Source of the DNA: JAUWCL01 sp964599375
GTDB lineage: Bacteria > Krumholzibacteriota > Krumholzibacteriia > Krumholzibacteriales > Krumholzibacteriaceae
DNA length: 64,000 nt
Assembly (NCBI GenBank): GCA_964599375.1
Contig: CAZREW010000012.1
Location: 32,939 to 96,938 of the forward strand
Reading direction: 5' to 3'
Each line of letters begins with the position of its first letter. Position 1 is the first letter of the stretch. The notes under the pieces are model-generated. The model saw only the letters and a program-made list of their open reading frames with translations. It was not told the origin of the DNA and did not search any database. The translations under genes were made by a program, and so were the position numbers. Shown here one piece after another: positions 33,048 through 42,087 of the stretch.

Positions 33048-35582
33048 TCATCTTATTATCACGAACTTCCCTGTCGTCTTCGGAAAGGAGCCATCATCCG
33101 GGTCGACGGTGAACAGATAGACACCGCTTGTCACGTCCTGGTGGTTGCGCGAGACCAGGTCCCACGCGAGAGTCCCCGTCCCGTCGCTACCGTCATGGTA
33201 GAGCACCTGGACGATATCGCCGGACAACGTGAAGATCCTGACTGTCGCCCTGCAGGAAGGAAGGTTCCGGAACTCCACCTTGATCCCCGTAGGATCGTCC
33301 ATGTTGGGCTCTAGCCGCCACGGGGCCATCGATGCCGACGTCGCCGGGTTGGGGACCACGTAGACCCGCTCCCTGTCGAATCCTTCGGCCGGCTGCGCGT
33401 CCGAGAGCGCCGTCACGTAATGGAAATTCGAAGCCGGCTCGCCGTACTTCCCCAGCCTCACCGGCTCGCCACCGAGGATCACGTGGTCGAAAGCGGTGAT
33501 GCTGTAGAAGTAATGCATGCCGTTATGGACAGACCGGTCCGTAAATTTGTAGTACTGGGTCCCTCCCTCATATCCAAGATCGTACCTCGCCAGCGCCTCG
33601 AGCGTATCGCACTCGTCCTGCGTCAGGCCCGGCGGACACGGGACCGTATCGTTCGGAAGGTAGACCAGGTTCTCCTCGAAGTAAGCCATGACCGCTTCTC
33701 GGTCCTTCAGACCGACAAGCGGTTCGTACTCCCAGCCGCCTCTGGAGACCGGCATCTTGAATGCCCTGTCCGCCCCGATCCCGTTTACAAGATCCCTCTC
33801 GTCGAGGAGCTGCCACAGCTCCCGCGCCGGTCCGGTCTGCGCTGAGGTGCCGGCAGGCCTGTGCCATCCATCGGCGCGCCAGATCCGGTATCCCTCGAAG
33901 TCGTACTGCAGCGTGCTCGGGTCGGGGGTCGCCTCGCTGAAATTGTCCCATATGATCGTGATCTTCTGGTCGCCGGGAAGGATCCTCATCGAAGGAGGGG
34001 GCGGCGCGGTACCTACGAGCCACTTCACGTTCGTCTCCTTCCCCTCGGTTCCCGTCTGGAAATCGAGCCGCGTCACGTCCGCGGCCCCGCAGAGGATCCT
34101 GTTCTCGTACAGCTCCATCTCTTTGCCGCAATCAGCGTTGACCCAGATGATCTCCCCCCTCGCCGCGGACTCGAGCGAGAAATCGGCATCACAGGTGTCG
34201 GGATCGAGTTCGCTGACCGGCCCGTATACAGGGGTCTCGCGCCCGTCCACGCCGGTTAGCGGGTTGCCATCGACATTGAACCAGTTCCCCTCGAAGACCA
34301 TCACGGCGCTGGCGGCCGCGTCGAGCATCCCTTCGAGGCCGTAGCCACAGACGAAGGCGACCTGCAAGACCATCTCACTGTCGGGGAGGAGCTCCCGGAA
34401 GGGCCCGGTGGCCATCAGCATCCTGTAATCCCGTGGCACCTCCGCGTTGCGGTCGAAGTTCTTTCTGCTCATCAGATCGTAGCGCTGGAAGTCGTCATTG
34501 GGGTCGCCGCCGTTCTCGAAAGGCTGGTCTCCGGAGAAGTTCTGGTAGGAAGTGATGCCGACCGTCGCAGGAGCGTTCTCACCGAGAGGGTCGATGTCGT
34601 GCCCGAGGAAGAGTATCCCGAAATATCCGGGCGTCATACCGTTGTCGCCGTCGCAGTCGTAGAAGTAGGCGACGCTGATATAGACCGGCACGGGAAGGTC
34701 TCCCCGCTGGGCGCACCTGTACCCCTGCCACAGGCCGGTGCAGTCGTCCTGAGCGTATTCATCGTCGGTCCTCAGCCCTACATCGCCGTCGGCGAAGAAA
34801 CCGATATAGATGTCCTCTATGATGTCATGGCCGTAGTTGCGTATCCGGTACTCGACCCCCACGAAATCGTAGAACTGCTCGTCTTCCCACTGGTAGCTCT
34901 CCTGGCGGACAAACAGGTGCAGCGGAGTGTGCTCCGGATTGACTACGACTGACTGGGGATGATCGTCCGTGTACCAGCAGGTGAACATCTGCTGGCTGAT
35001 TGCGGCGAAGTCCTCGTCGATCTCTCCGTCGCCGTCGTCGTCGACCCCGTTGCGCCAGTCCTCGTCGGCGCGGCCATCGTTGTCGTCGTCCGGTGGGGCA
35101 GGCAGGCGAGAACCGCCGGATATCCCTTCGAACGACTCGTAGATCCTAGCCAGAGGGTCCTCGTTGCCGGGCGGCCTGAATTCCCTATCGAACGCCGATG
35201 TCGAAACGACAGGGATGCCCGCCTTTCGCGCGCCGACCCAGAGCCCCGCGATCCACAGATACTCGACTCCGGAGTTCGCCGGCCATTGAGCCGAAGGGCA
35301 GTCGGCGGTCGGCTGGTTGGAATTCGGGTACGAGCCGAAGCATCCCCAGTTCGTCACGTTCATCTGGAGGTTGCCCACATTATGTATCGCCGAGCAGTCA
35401 AGGACCCAGATCCTCGAAGGATCCTTCAGCTTGTCGTAGAGATCGTGCTTCGAGTCCCTGGCAAGCGCACCGGATGGGATGATCAGCAGTATGGACGAGA
35501 TGACAAGAAAGAAAAGCCCGGGGACCGCGGCCACCGGGATCCTGGGCGCCCCTTCCCGGGAATACTGAGGTCCGTTACCCAT
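33048..35582 (-). CDS. Large exported protein with FlgD-like sorting domain (paralogue of 27145-29628)
   Basis: The 844-residue product repeats the whole architecture of the protein at 27145-29628: a signal segment (LFFLVISSILLIIPSGALA), WVLDCSAIHNVGNLQMNV with NWGCFGSYP, the acidic repeat DDDNDGRADEDWRNGVDDDG, FDFEGYRIWRADGWHRPAG, and a FlgD-like end (VRIFTLSGDIVQVLYHDG ... VTSGVYLFTVDP ... KFVIIR). Differences are spread along the length, so this is an old duplication and not a recent copy. The ATG at 35582 has AAGGAG seven bases upstream. It is a single-gene unit with its own promoter just after the V-ATPase operon. Function is unknown. Confidence 0.82.
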   Translation of the reverse strand: MGNGPQYSREGAPRIPVAAVPGLFFLVISSILLIIPSGALARDSKHDLYDKLKDPSRIWVLDCSAIHNVGNLQMNVTNWGCFGSYPNSNQPTADCPSAQWPANSGVEYLWIAGLWVGARKAGIPVVSTSAFDREFRPPGNEDPLARIYESFEGISGGSRLPAPPDDDNDGRADEDWRNGVDDDGDGEIDEDFAAISQQMFTCWYTDDHPQSVVVNPEHTPLHLFVRQESYQWEDEQFYDFVGVEYRIRNYGHDIIEDIYIGFFADGDVGLRTDDEYAQDDCTGLWQGYRCAQRGDLPVPVYISVAYFYDCDGDNGMTPGYFGILFLGHDIDPLGENAPATVGITSYQNFSGDQPFENGGDPNDDFQRYDLMSRKNFDRNAEVPRDYRMLMATGPFRELLPDSEMVLQVAFVCGYGLEGMLDAAASAVMVFEGNWFNVDGNPLTGVDGRETPVYGPVSELDPDTCDADFSLESAARGEIIWVNADCGKEMELYENRILCGAADVTRLDFQTGTEGKETNVKWLVGTAPPPPSMRILPGDQKITIIWDNFSEATPDPSTLQYDFEGYRIWRADGWHRPAGTSAQTGPARELWQLLDERDLVNGIGADRAFKMPVSRGGWEYEPLVGLKDREAVMAYFEENLVYLPNDTVPCPPGLTQDECDTLEALARYDLGYEGGTQYYKFTDRSVHNGMHYFYSITAFDHVILGGEPVRLGKYGEPASNFHYVTALSDAQPAEGFDRERVYVVPNPATSASMAPWRLEPNMDDPTGIKVEFRNLPSCRATVRIFTLSGDIVQVLYHDGSDGTGTLAWDLVSRNHQDVTSGVYLFTVDPDDGSFPKTTGKFVIIR

Positions 35583-35687
35583 GACACGTCTCCTTCTGCG
35601 GGTGTGCCAGGCGGGTATTCCCTTCAGGTGGGTATGGGAAGAATCAGGCGGGGTCTCTGTCGAAGCTCAGCGGAGTGAGTATGTCCT

Positions 35688-35716
35688 AATATATCCAGGA
35701 AACGCGGGCCAGTCAA
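35688..35716 (-). promoter_or_regulatory. Predicted promoter for the 844-residue exported protein
   Basis: On the minus strand TTGACT (35711-35716) and TATATT (35688-35693) are 17 bases apart. The -35 box is only four bases past the stop of the V-ATPase D gene. The leader would be about 100 bases. Confidence 0.7.
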
Positions 35717-35719
35717 ACC

Positions 35720-36348
35720 CTATTGGCGGGATTCTCTCGCCTCGACTATGTCCTTGATCTTCATCAGGCGGGTCTGAGTGCTTCGCTCCGCCTCGCTCAG
35801 CTTGCTCTCGATCGAGCGGATCTGCTCCTCCAGGTCGGGGATCAGGATGTATTCGAGGGCGTTGACCCTGCGGCGGGTCTTCTCGAGCTCGTCGGCCAGC
35901 TTGAAGAGGCCGTCTTCCGAGGCCGCCAGGTCGAGCAGCTCCTGGAAGTTCCCGCGAAGCATCCCGAAAGCTACATCAAGCTCGGGCGAAGTGGCGGCGA
36001 GGCTGTAGGCCGGGTCCGCCTCTGGGATCGTAAAGGTGAACTTCGGGTACCTGACGTTCATCTCGATCCGCATCTCCGTCTCAAGCGAGCCCTTCATCGT
36101 GTTCAGGGCCAGCGCGTCTTCGAGGGGCTGTCTGCCGGTGACGGAGCGGCCCCTGAGATAGTGCATCGATATCTCCATGAAGACGTCCTCGAGGCGCCGG
36201 CGCATTTCGGCCGTCTCACGGGCGAGCGCGATGAAGTTCTGCATCAGCTTCTCCTGCTTGTTCTTCAGGAGCTTGTGCCCGCGGCTGGCCAGCTCGAGCC
36301 GGCGCCGCATTCGAAGCAACATCATCCTGTTGGGATTTACCTTCCTCT

Positions 36349-36352
<4 letters not shown>
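35720..36352 (-). CDS. atpD: V/A-type ATPase subunit D (central rotor stalk)
   Basis: Subunit D is the coiled-coil shaft that turns inside the A3B3 head. The 210-residue product starts VNPNRMMLLRMRRRLELASRGHKLLKNKQE, the well-known start of this family, and is helical nearly throughout, with the second long helix near the end (RRRVNALEYILIPDLEEQIRSIESKLSEAE). It overlaps the subunit B gene by four bases and is the last gene of the operon. Confidence 0.96.
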
Positions 36353-37812
<1,460 letters not shown>

Positions 37813-37813
37813 G

Positions 37814-39601
37814 TCACTCGGCCTCCCCGACTCTGTTCTCGGTCATACTGTCGGCTACCTGAGCCGCGATATCGCCGAGGATCGAGTCGAACTCGGCGAG
37901 GTCGTCTTCCTTGACATATCGCATCTTCGTGATCTTCTCCCTGACGGGAAGGTCGAGCAGCTTTCGCAGCGGAGCCTTTTTCTCCAGGGCACGCTCGCAC
38001 GCCCTGTGGAGCTCGATGATCACCTTGAGCATGAGGAACTGCTTTTTAAGCCTGGTATAGGCGTCGTCAGGGTCGAAGGCAGACTGGTGAAGGAAATCCT
38101 CCCTGATGTGCTTCGCGGTCTCGAGCACGATCCTGTCGCTCGATGAGAGCGAGTCGACGCCGACCAGGCGGACGAGCTCCTTGAGCTCGGCCTCTTTCTG
38201 CAGGAGGATCATTGACGATGTGCGGATATCGTCCCAGTCCTCGTCGACCTCGCTGCGGAAGTACTCCCGAAGGTTTTCGTGGTAGAGTGAATAGCTCGAC
38301 AGCCACCCTATCGCCGGGAAGTGCCTCTCGAAGGCGAGCTGGTCGTCGAGCGACCAGAAGACCTTCACAACCTTCAGAGTCGCCTGGACGACCGGGTCGG
38401 AGAGGTCTCCGCCGGGAGGCGAGACGGCGCCTATCGTGCTGAGCGTTCCCTGGCGCCCGTCTTTCCCGAGGCAGACCACCTTGCCGGAGCGCTCGTAGAA
38501 CTCGGCGAGCCTCGATGGAAGATACGCGGGATACCCTTCCTCGCCCGGCATCTCCTCGAGGCGCCCCGACATCTCCCTCATCGCCTCCGCCCATCTCGAT
38601 GTCGAATCGGCGAGCACGGCGACGTCGAACCCCATGTCCCTGAAGTACTCGGCTATAGTTATTCCGGTATAGACCGACGCCTCACGCGCGGCGACCGGCA
38701 TGTTGGACGTGTTGGCGATCAGCACCGTGCGCTCCATCAGCGGACGGCCCGTCTTGGGGTCCACCAGCTCGGGGAACTCCTGCAGAACGTCGGTCATCTC
38801 GTTGCCGCGCTCTCCGCATCCGACATAGACGATGATGTTCGCGTCGGACCATTTGGCGAGCTGATGCTGGACCACCGTCTTCCCCGCTCCGAACGGGCCT
38901 GGAACCGTCGCCGTCCCTCCCTGGCTGATAGGAAAGAACATGTCGATCACCCTCTGGCCGGTGACCAGGGGTTTGACTGGAAGGATCTTCTTCGCGATGG
39001 GGCGCGGAGTCCTGACCGGCCACCGGTGGGCCATCCTGACATCCTGCATCTCGCCGTCCGCCTCGATCACAGCGATGACGTCCTCGATGGTATAGGAACC
39101 CTTTTCGGGTTTTTTCCGCAGGGTGCCGCCCTTGAGCGTAGGAGGCACAAGGATCTTGTGCATCATCAGCTCGGTCTCCCTGACCTCGCCGAGGATGTCC
39201 CCGACCTCGACCTCGTCGCCCTCCTTGAGGCCGGAATCCGGGATCAGCTCGAACTTCCGGCCGCGGTCAAGGCCGGGCACGTTGATCCCGCGGGTAATGA
39301 AATGGCCCTCCTGCTTGTATATGACGTTGAGCGGCCTCTGGATGCCATCGTATATCGCCTCGAGGAGCCCGGGGCCGAGATCGATGCTCAGCGACTGGCC
39401 GGTCGATACGACCTTCTCTCCGGGTCCGAGCCCGGAAGTATCCTCGTAGACCTGGATGTACGCCTGGTCGCCGTGCAGCTCTATGATCTCCCCGATCAGC
39501 TCACGGTCGCTTACGCGGGCGACCTCGAACATCCTCGCTTCTCCCATCCCCTCGGCGACGATGAGGGGACCTGAGATCTTCACTATCTTTCCGTCGGCCA
39601 T
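37814..39601 (-). CDS. atpA: V/A-type ATPase catalytic subunit A
   Basis: This is the nucleotide-hydrolysing subunit of the head. Walker A is present as PGPFGAGKTVVQHQ, followed by VYVGCGERGNEMTDVL and the catalytic-site context ADSTSRWAEAMREMSGRLEEMPGEEGYPAYL. The N-terminal part GKIVKISGPLIVAEGM starts the barrel domain. It has 595 residues from the ATG at 39601; a second in-frame ATG at 39610 is only two bases from AAGGAG, so I prefer the inner one. Length and motifs are normal. Confidence 0.97.
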   Translation of the reverse strand: MADGKIVKISGPLIVAEGMGEARMFEVARVSDRELIGEIIELHGDQAYIQVYEDTSGLGPGEKVVSTGQSLSIDLGPGLLEAIYDGIQRPLNVIYKQEGHFITRGINVPGLDRGRKFELIPDSGLKEGDEVEVGDILGEVRETELMMHKILVPPTLKGGTLRKKPEKGSYTIEDVIAVIEADGEMQDVRMAHRWPVRTPRPIAKKILPVKPLVTGQRVIDMFFPISQGGTATVPGPFGAGKTVVQHQLAKWSDANIIVYVGCGERGNEMTDVLQEFPELVDPKTGRPLMERTVLIANTSNMPVAAREASVYTGITIAEYFRDMGFDVAVLADSTSRWAEAMREMSGRLEEMPGEEGYPAYLPSRLAEFYERSGKVVCLGKDGRQGTLSTIGAVSPPGGDLSDPVVQATLKVVKVFWSLDDQLAFERHFPAIGWLSSYSLYHENLREYFRSEVDEDWDDIRTSSMILLQKEAELKELVRLVGVDSLSSSDRIVLETAKHIREDFLHQSAFDPDDAYTRLKKQFLMLKVIIELHRACERALEKKAPLRKLLDLPVREKITKMRYVKEDDLAEFDSILGDIAAQVADSMTENRVGEAE

Positions 39602-39620
39602 CTCGTGCATATCTCCTTGT

Positions 39621-39968
39621 TTAGTCTGATCCTGTCAGGTCCTGCCCCACGGCCTTGATCACCGCGCGACGTATCTCCTCCAGGGCGAGTCCCCCGGAGC
39701 CGGGCTTCCCGTCCTTCCAGACCGCTCCGTGGATCGCCGGGATGATGGTGATCACGGGGAAGATGCTCTGCGATCTTTCCCTGATCAGATTGCTGTACTT
39801 GTGAAAGGCTTCCTCGGTGACGAAGATGACTTTGTACTTCCTTTCGACGATCTCGAGGAACTTCTCCTCGGTCAGCTCGCCGTCGCGGGTCCCGTACGTG
39901 ACGCATCCGAGAGCCCTGAAGTAGTCTATGGAATCCTCGTTCCCGATCACCGCGATGCTTGCGGCCAT
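39621..39968 (-). CDS. atpF: V/A-type ATPase subunit F
   Basis: A 115-residue Rossmann-like protein beginning AASIAVIGNEDSIDYFRALG, with KYKVIFVTEEAFHKY and VITIIPAIHG, all typical of the small F subunit that binds the D shaft. It is called NtpG in the Enterococcus system. It lies between the C and A subunit genes as usual. Confidence 0.93.
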   Translation of the reverse strand: MAASIAVIGNEDSIDYFRALGCVTYGTRDGELTEEKFLEIVERKYKVIFVTEEAFHKYSNLIRERSQSIFPVITIIPAIHGAVWKDGKPGSGGLALEEIRRAVIKAVGQDLTGSD

Positions 39969-39990
39969 CGCTTCTCCCTTCGGACCAGCG

Positions 39991-40953
39991 TCAGGACAGG
40001 AGCGCCTCGACGCTGTCTACGATATCATCTTCCGGCAGTCCGTTTATCCTGCCCGTGAATATAGTCCTCAGCAGACGCGCGTTTCTCTCTCTCAGGCCGA
40101 TGTGATGCAGCAGCGGCATAATGTCGAAGAAGCGCGACCGGCTGCCGGCCGTCAGCTCTAGCAGCTCGCCGTCGAGCGCCATATCGATCTTCCAGGCTTC
40201 CATGTCCCTCGAGAATCCCCTCGCCTGCAGTCCCTTCCACTCAGTCGATCCGAGGAAGGAGAGAAAATCCTCGAACGGCTCGGAGTGCAGGGACGCGAAC
40301 CTTGAGGCCTCTATCGTCCCGCCCGCTATCCATACGTCGGATACGTCTTCCTTCCACAGGCCGCCGGGCCGGAGCCGCGCGAAACTCTTTATGTTCACCA
40401 TATCTATCTTCAACCTGACCCACAGCCTGGCATCTTCGGTCGGCGCGGCGCCCAGCAGGAACTCCCACTTCGCGCGTTCCCCCTCGCGGTCCAGCGAGGC
40501 GGGCTGGCCCTTCTCGCGGGCCGAGGCCAGGAGATCGTGCAGTCTTTTAAGGTAGCCCGGCAGCATCACCGGGTCGCCACCGGCCGCGGCGGCTGCCACC
40601 TCATCGGTCCCCGTGAGGCCGAATGGGAGCAGTACCGGCTCCGCGCCCATCATGTCACCCTTGACCGCGAAGACGTAATTGTCGAAATCGGCGCCGGCCC
40701 TGAGGAACTCAGTCTCGGGCCCATCGCCGAGGATCGACGAGAAGAGATCGAAAAGCGAGGCGAGATCGGCCTCGATCCCTGTCTCGAAATCTTGGATCCC
40801 GTCGATCCCTTCGAATCCCTGGTAATACTCCCGCACTCCGGTCAGGAGCTGGCGGGCGGGGGAGCGTGCCATCCTGAGGAACCACGCCTTGTCCGGCATG
40901 GCCGCCTCCATGGCCCTGATCCTCGCGACGGCATATGTGTAGTCGACAGCCAA
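39991..40953 (-). CDS. atpC: V/A-type ATPase subunit C (rotor socket)
   Basis: Subunit C couples the D-F shaft to the K ring. The 320-residue product is helical and begins VDYTYAVARIRAMEAAMPDK, as do other family members. Later parts such as ARLWVRLKIDMVNIKSFARLRPGG and the end GRINGLPEDDIVDSVEALLS fit the V-ATPase C/d family. Conservation is lower here, so the call also leans on its place between E and F. The start is TTG at 40953. Confidence 0.9.
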   Translation of the reverse strand: MAVDYTYAVARIRAMEAAMPDKAWFLRMARSPARQLLTGVREYYQGFEGIDGIQDFETGIEADLASLFDLFSSILGDGPETEFLRAGADFDNYVFAVKGDMMGAEPVLLPFGLTGTDEVAAAAAGGDPVMLPGYLKRLHDLLASAREKGQPASLDREGERAKWEFLLGAAPTEDARLWVRLKIDMVNIKSFARLRPGGLWKEDVSDVWIAGGTIEASRFASLHSEPFEDFLSFLGSTEWKGLQARGFSRDMEAWKIDMALDGELLELTAGSRSRFFDIMPLLHHIGLRERNARLLRTIFTGRINGLPEDDIVDSVEALLS

Positions 40954-40968
40954 CGGCCCTCACTTCCG

Positions 40969-41559
40969 TTACTGCTGAAACAGTATCCTGGAGATCTCCG
41001 GCTCTATCCTGTCTATCACCTGTTCGAACACCGTGCCGAGCGAAAGATCGACCGTGCGCCTCCCCTCCCTCAGCATCACTCCCCACTCGAAGGATCCCTC
41101 CTGCGCGGCGAGCTTGAACTTTCCGCCCCCGGGGTGATCCTTGTTCAGATTCGAGATAAAACCGGATGAGAGCAGTCCCGTCTGCCCCTTGGCGGGTACA
41201 ATCTCCTCTTCGCCGGATACGGCCCTTGAGAGGACCAGGGAGCGGATGAGGGCCAGGTAGTCCCCGCCGGAAAGCGAGGCGATCCTCTTTTGCGCCTCGT
41301 CGTAGAGACCGGAAAGTATCTCCCTCTTCCTTATCAGGCCTGCCTTTCGCAGCTCGAGCTTCTCGCTTACGAGCAGCCTGTGTTTCTCCTCGGCGGCCTT
41401 CTTTTCGGCTCTCGAGCGAAGGCCGGCCTCGAGCTCCTCCGCCCGGCTGGCATACTGCGCAGACAGTGCGGCGGCCTCCTCTCTCGCGCGCCCGAGCGCA
41501 GCCTCGACGGCGGCGCGGGAGTCCTCGTCTATCTTGTTCAATATGTTCTCGATCGACAT
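40969..41559 (-). CDS. atpE: V/A-type ATPase subunit E (peripheral stalk)
   Basis: Subunit E forms the outer stalk together with G/H. The 196-residue protein has a long charged N-terminal helix (AAVEAALGRAREEAAALSAQ and what follows) and a globular C-terminal part that ends TVFEQVIDRIEPEISRILF, typical of the family. The ATG at 41559 has GGAAG seven bases upstream. It lies between the K and C genes. Confidence 0.92.
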   Translation of the reverse strand: MSIENILNKIDEDSRAAVEAALGRAREEAAALSAQYASRAEELEAGLRSRAEKKAAEEKHRLLVSEKLELRKAGLIRKREILSGLYDEAQKRIASLSGGDYLALIRSLVLSRAVSGEEEIVPAKGQTGLLSSGFISNLNKDHPGGGKFKLAAQEGSFEWGVMLREGRRTVDLSLGTVFEQVIDRIEPEISRILFQQ

Positions 41560-41595
41560 GACTCATCTTCCGTTCGTGTTTGCGCCGTCTTTCTA

Positions 41596-42066
41596 CTAGC
41601 CCAAGGTGATCCGCTGAAGGAGCAGGATCGTGCCGAGAAGCCCGAGAACCGCGTAAGTCTCCACGATGACGGCGAATACCATGCCCTTGCCGACCTCTCC
41701 CGGGCGCTTGGCAACCAGGTTGCAGCCTGCCGCGCAGACCTTTCCCTGATAGACGCCCGACACGAGGCCGGTCAGGCCCACGGGCACGGCCGCTCCGAGT
41801 ATCGCGAGGCCGGATGCCACACTTATTCCTCCGAGGCTGTCTAGCCCCGGCAGCTTGTTGACGATCATGAACAGGGCGACCAGGCCATAGATACCCTGCG
41901 TTCCCGGGAGCGCCTGCAGGACGAGCAGGCTTCCGAACTTCTCCGGGTCCTCGCTCACCACTCCCGCGGCGGCCTGGCCGGCGATCCCGGTGCCCATCGC
42001 CGAGCCGGTTCCGGCCAGGGCAGCCGCCAGCGCGGCTCCCAGAATGACCAGCATGAATCCGAGCAT
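41596..42066 (-). CDS. atpK: V/A-type ATPase subunit K (rotor ring proteolipid), Na+-type site
   Basis: The 156-residue proteolipid has two helical hairpins (four helices), each with a GxGxAxG-like repeat, and forms the ion-carrying ring. The residues that bind Na+ in Enterococcus NtpK all have counterparts here: LPGTQGIYG supplies Leu53, Thr56, Gln57 and Tyr60; YQGKV supplies Gln107; and VETYAVLG holds the carboxylate Glu136. The first hairpin has Gln in place of a carboxylate, so one ion site per subunit. The match implies Na+ rather than H+ coupling (inference from the known structure). Confidence 0.94.
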   Translation of the reverse strand: MLGFMLVILGAALAAALAGTGSAMGTGIAGQAAAGVVSEDPEKFGSLLVLQALPGTQGIYGLVALFMIVNKLPGLDSLGGISVASGLAILGAAVPVGLTGLVSGVYQGKVCAAGCNLVAKRPGEVGKGMVFAVIVETYAVLGLLGTILLLQRITLG

Positions 42067-42087
42067 CTTCTCTCCTTCCTCGGGCCC

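Noticed and set aside
27145..35582. Possible assembly duplication giving the two large exported proteins
   Set aside because: The copies differ along their whole length and have different neighbours and promoters, so this is an old biological duplication.
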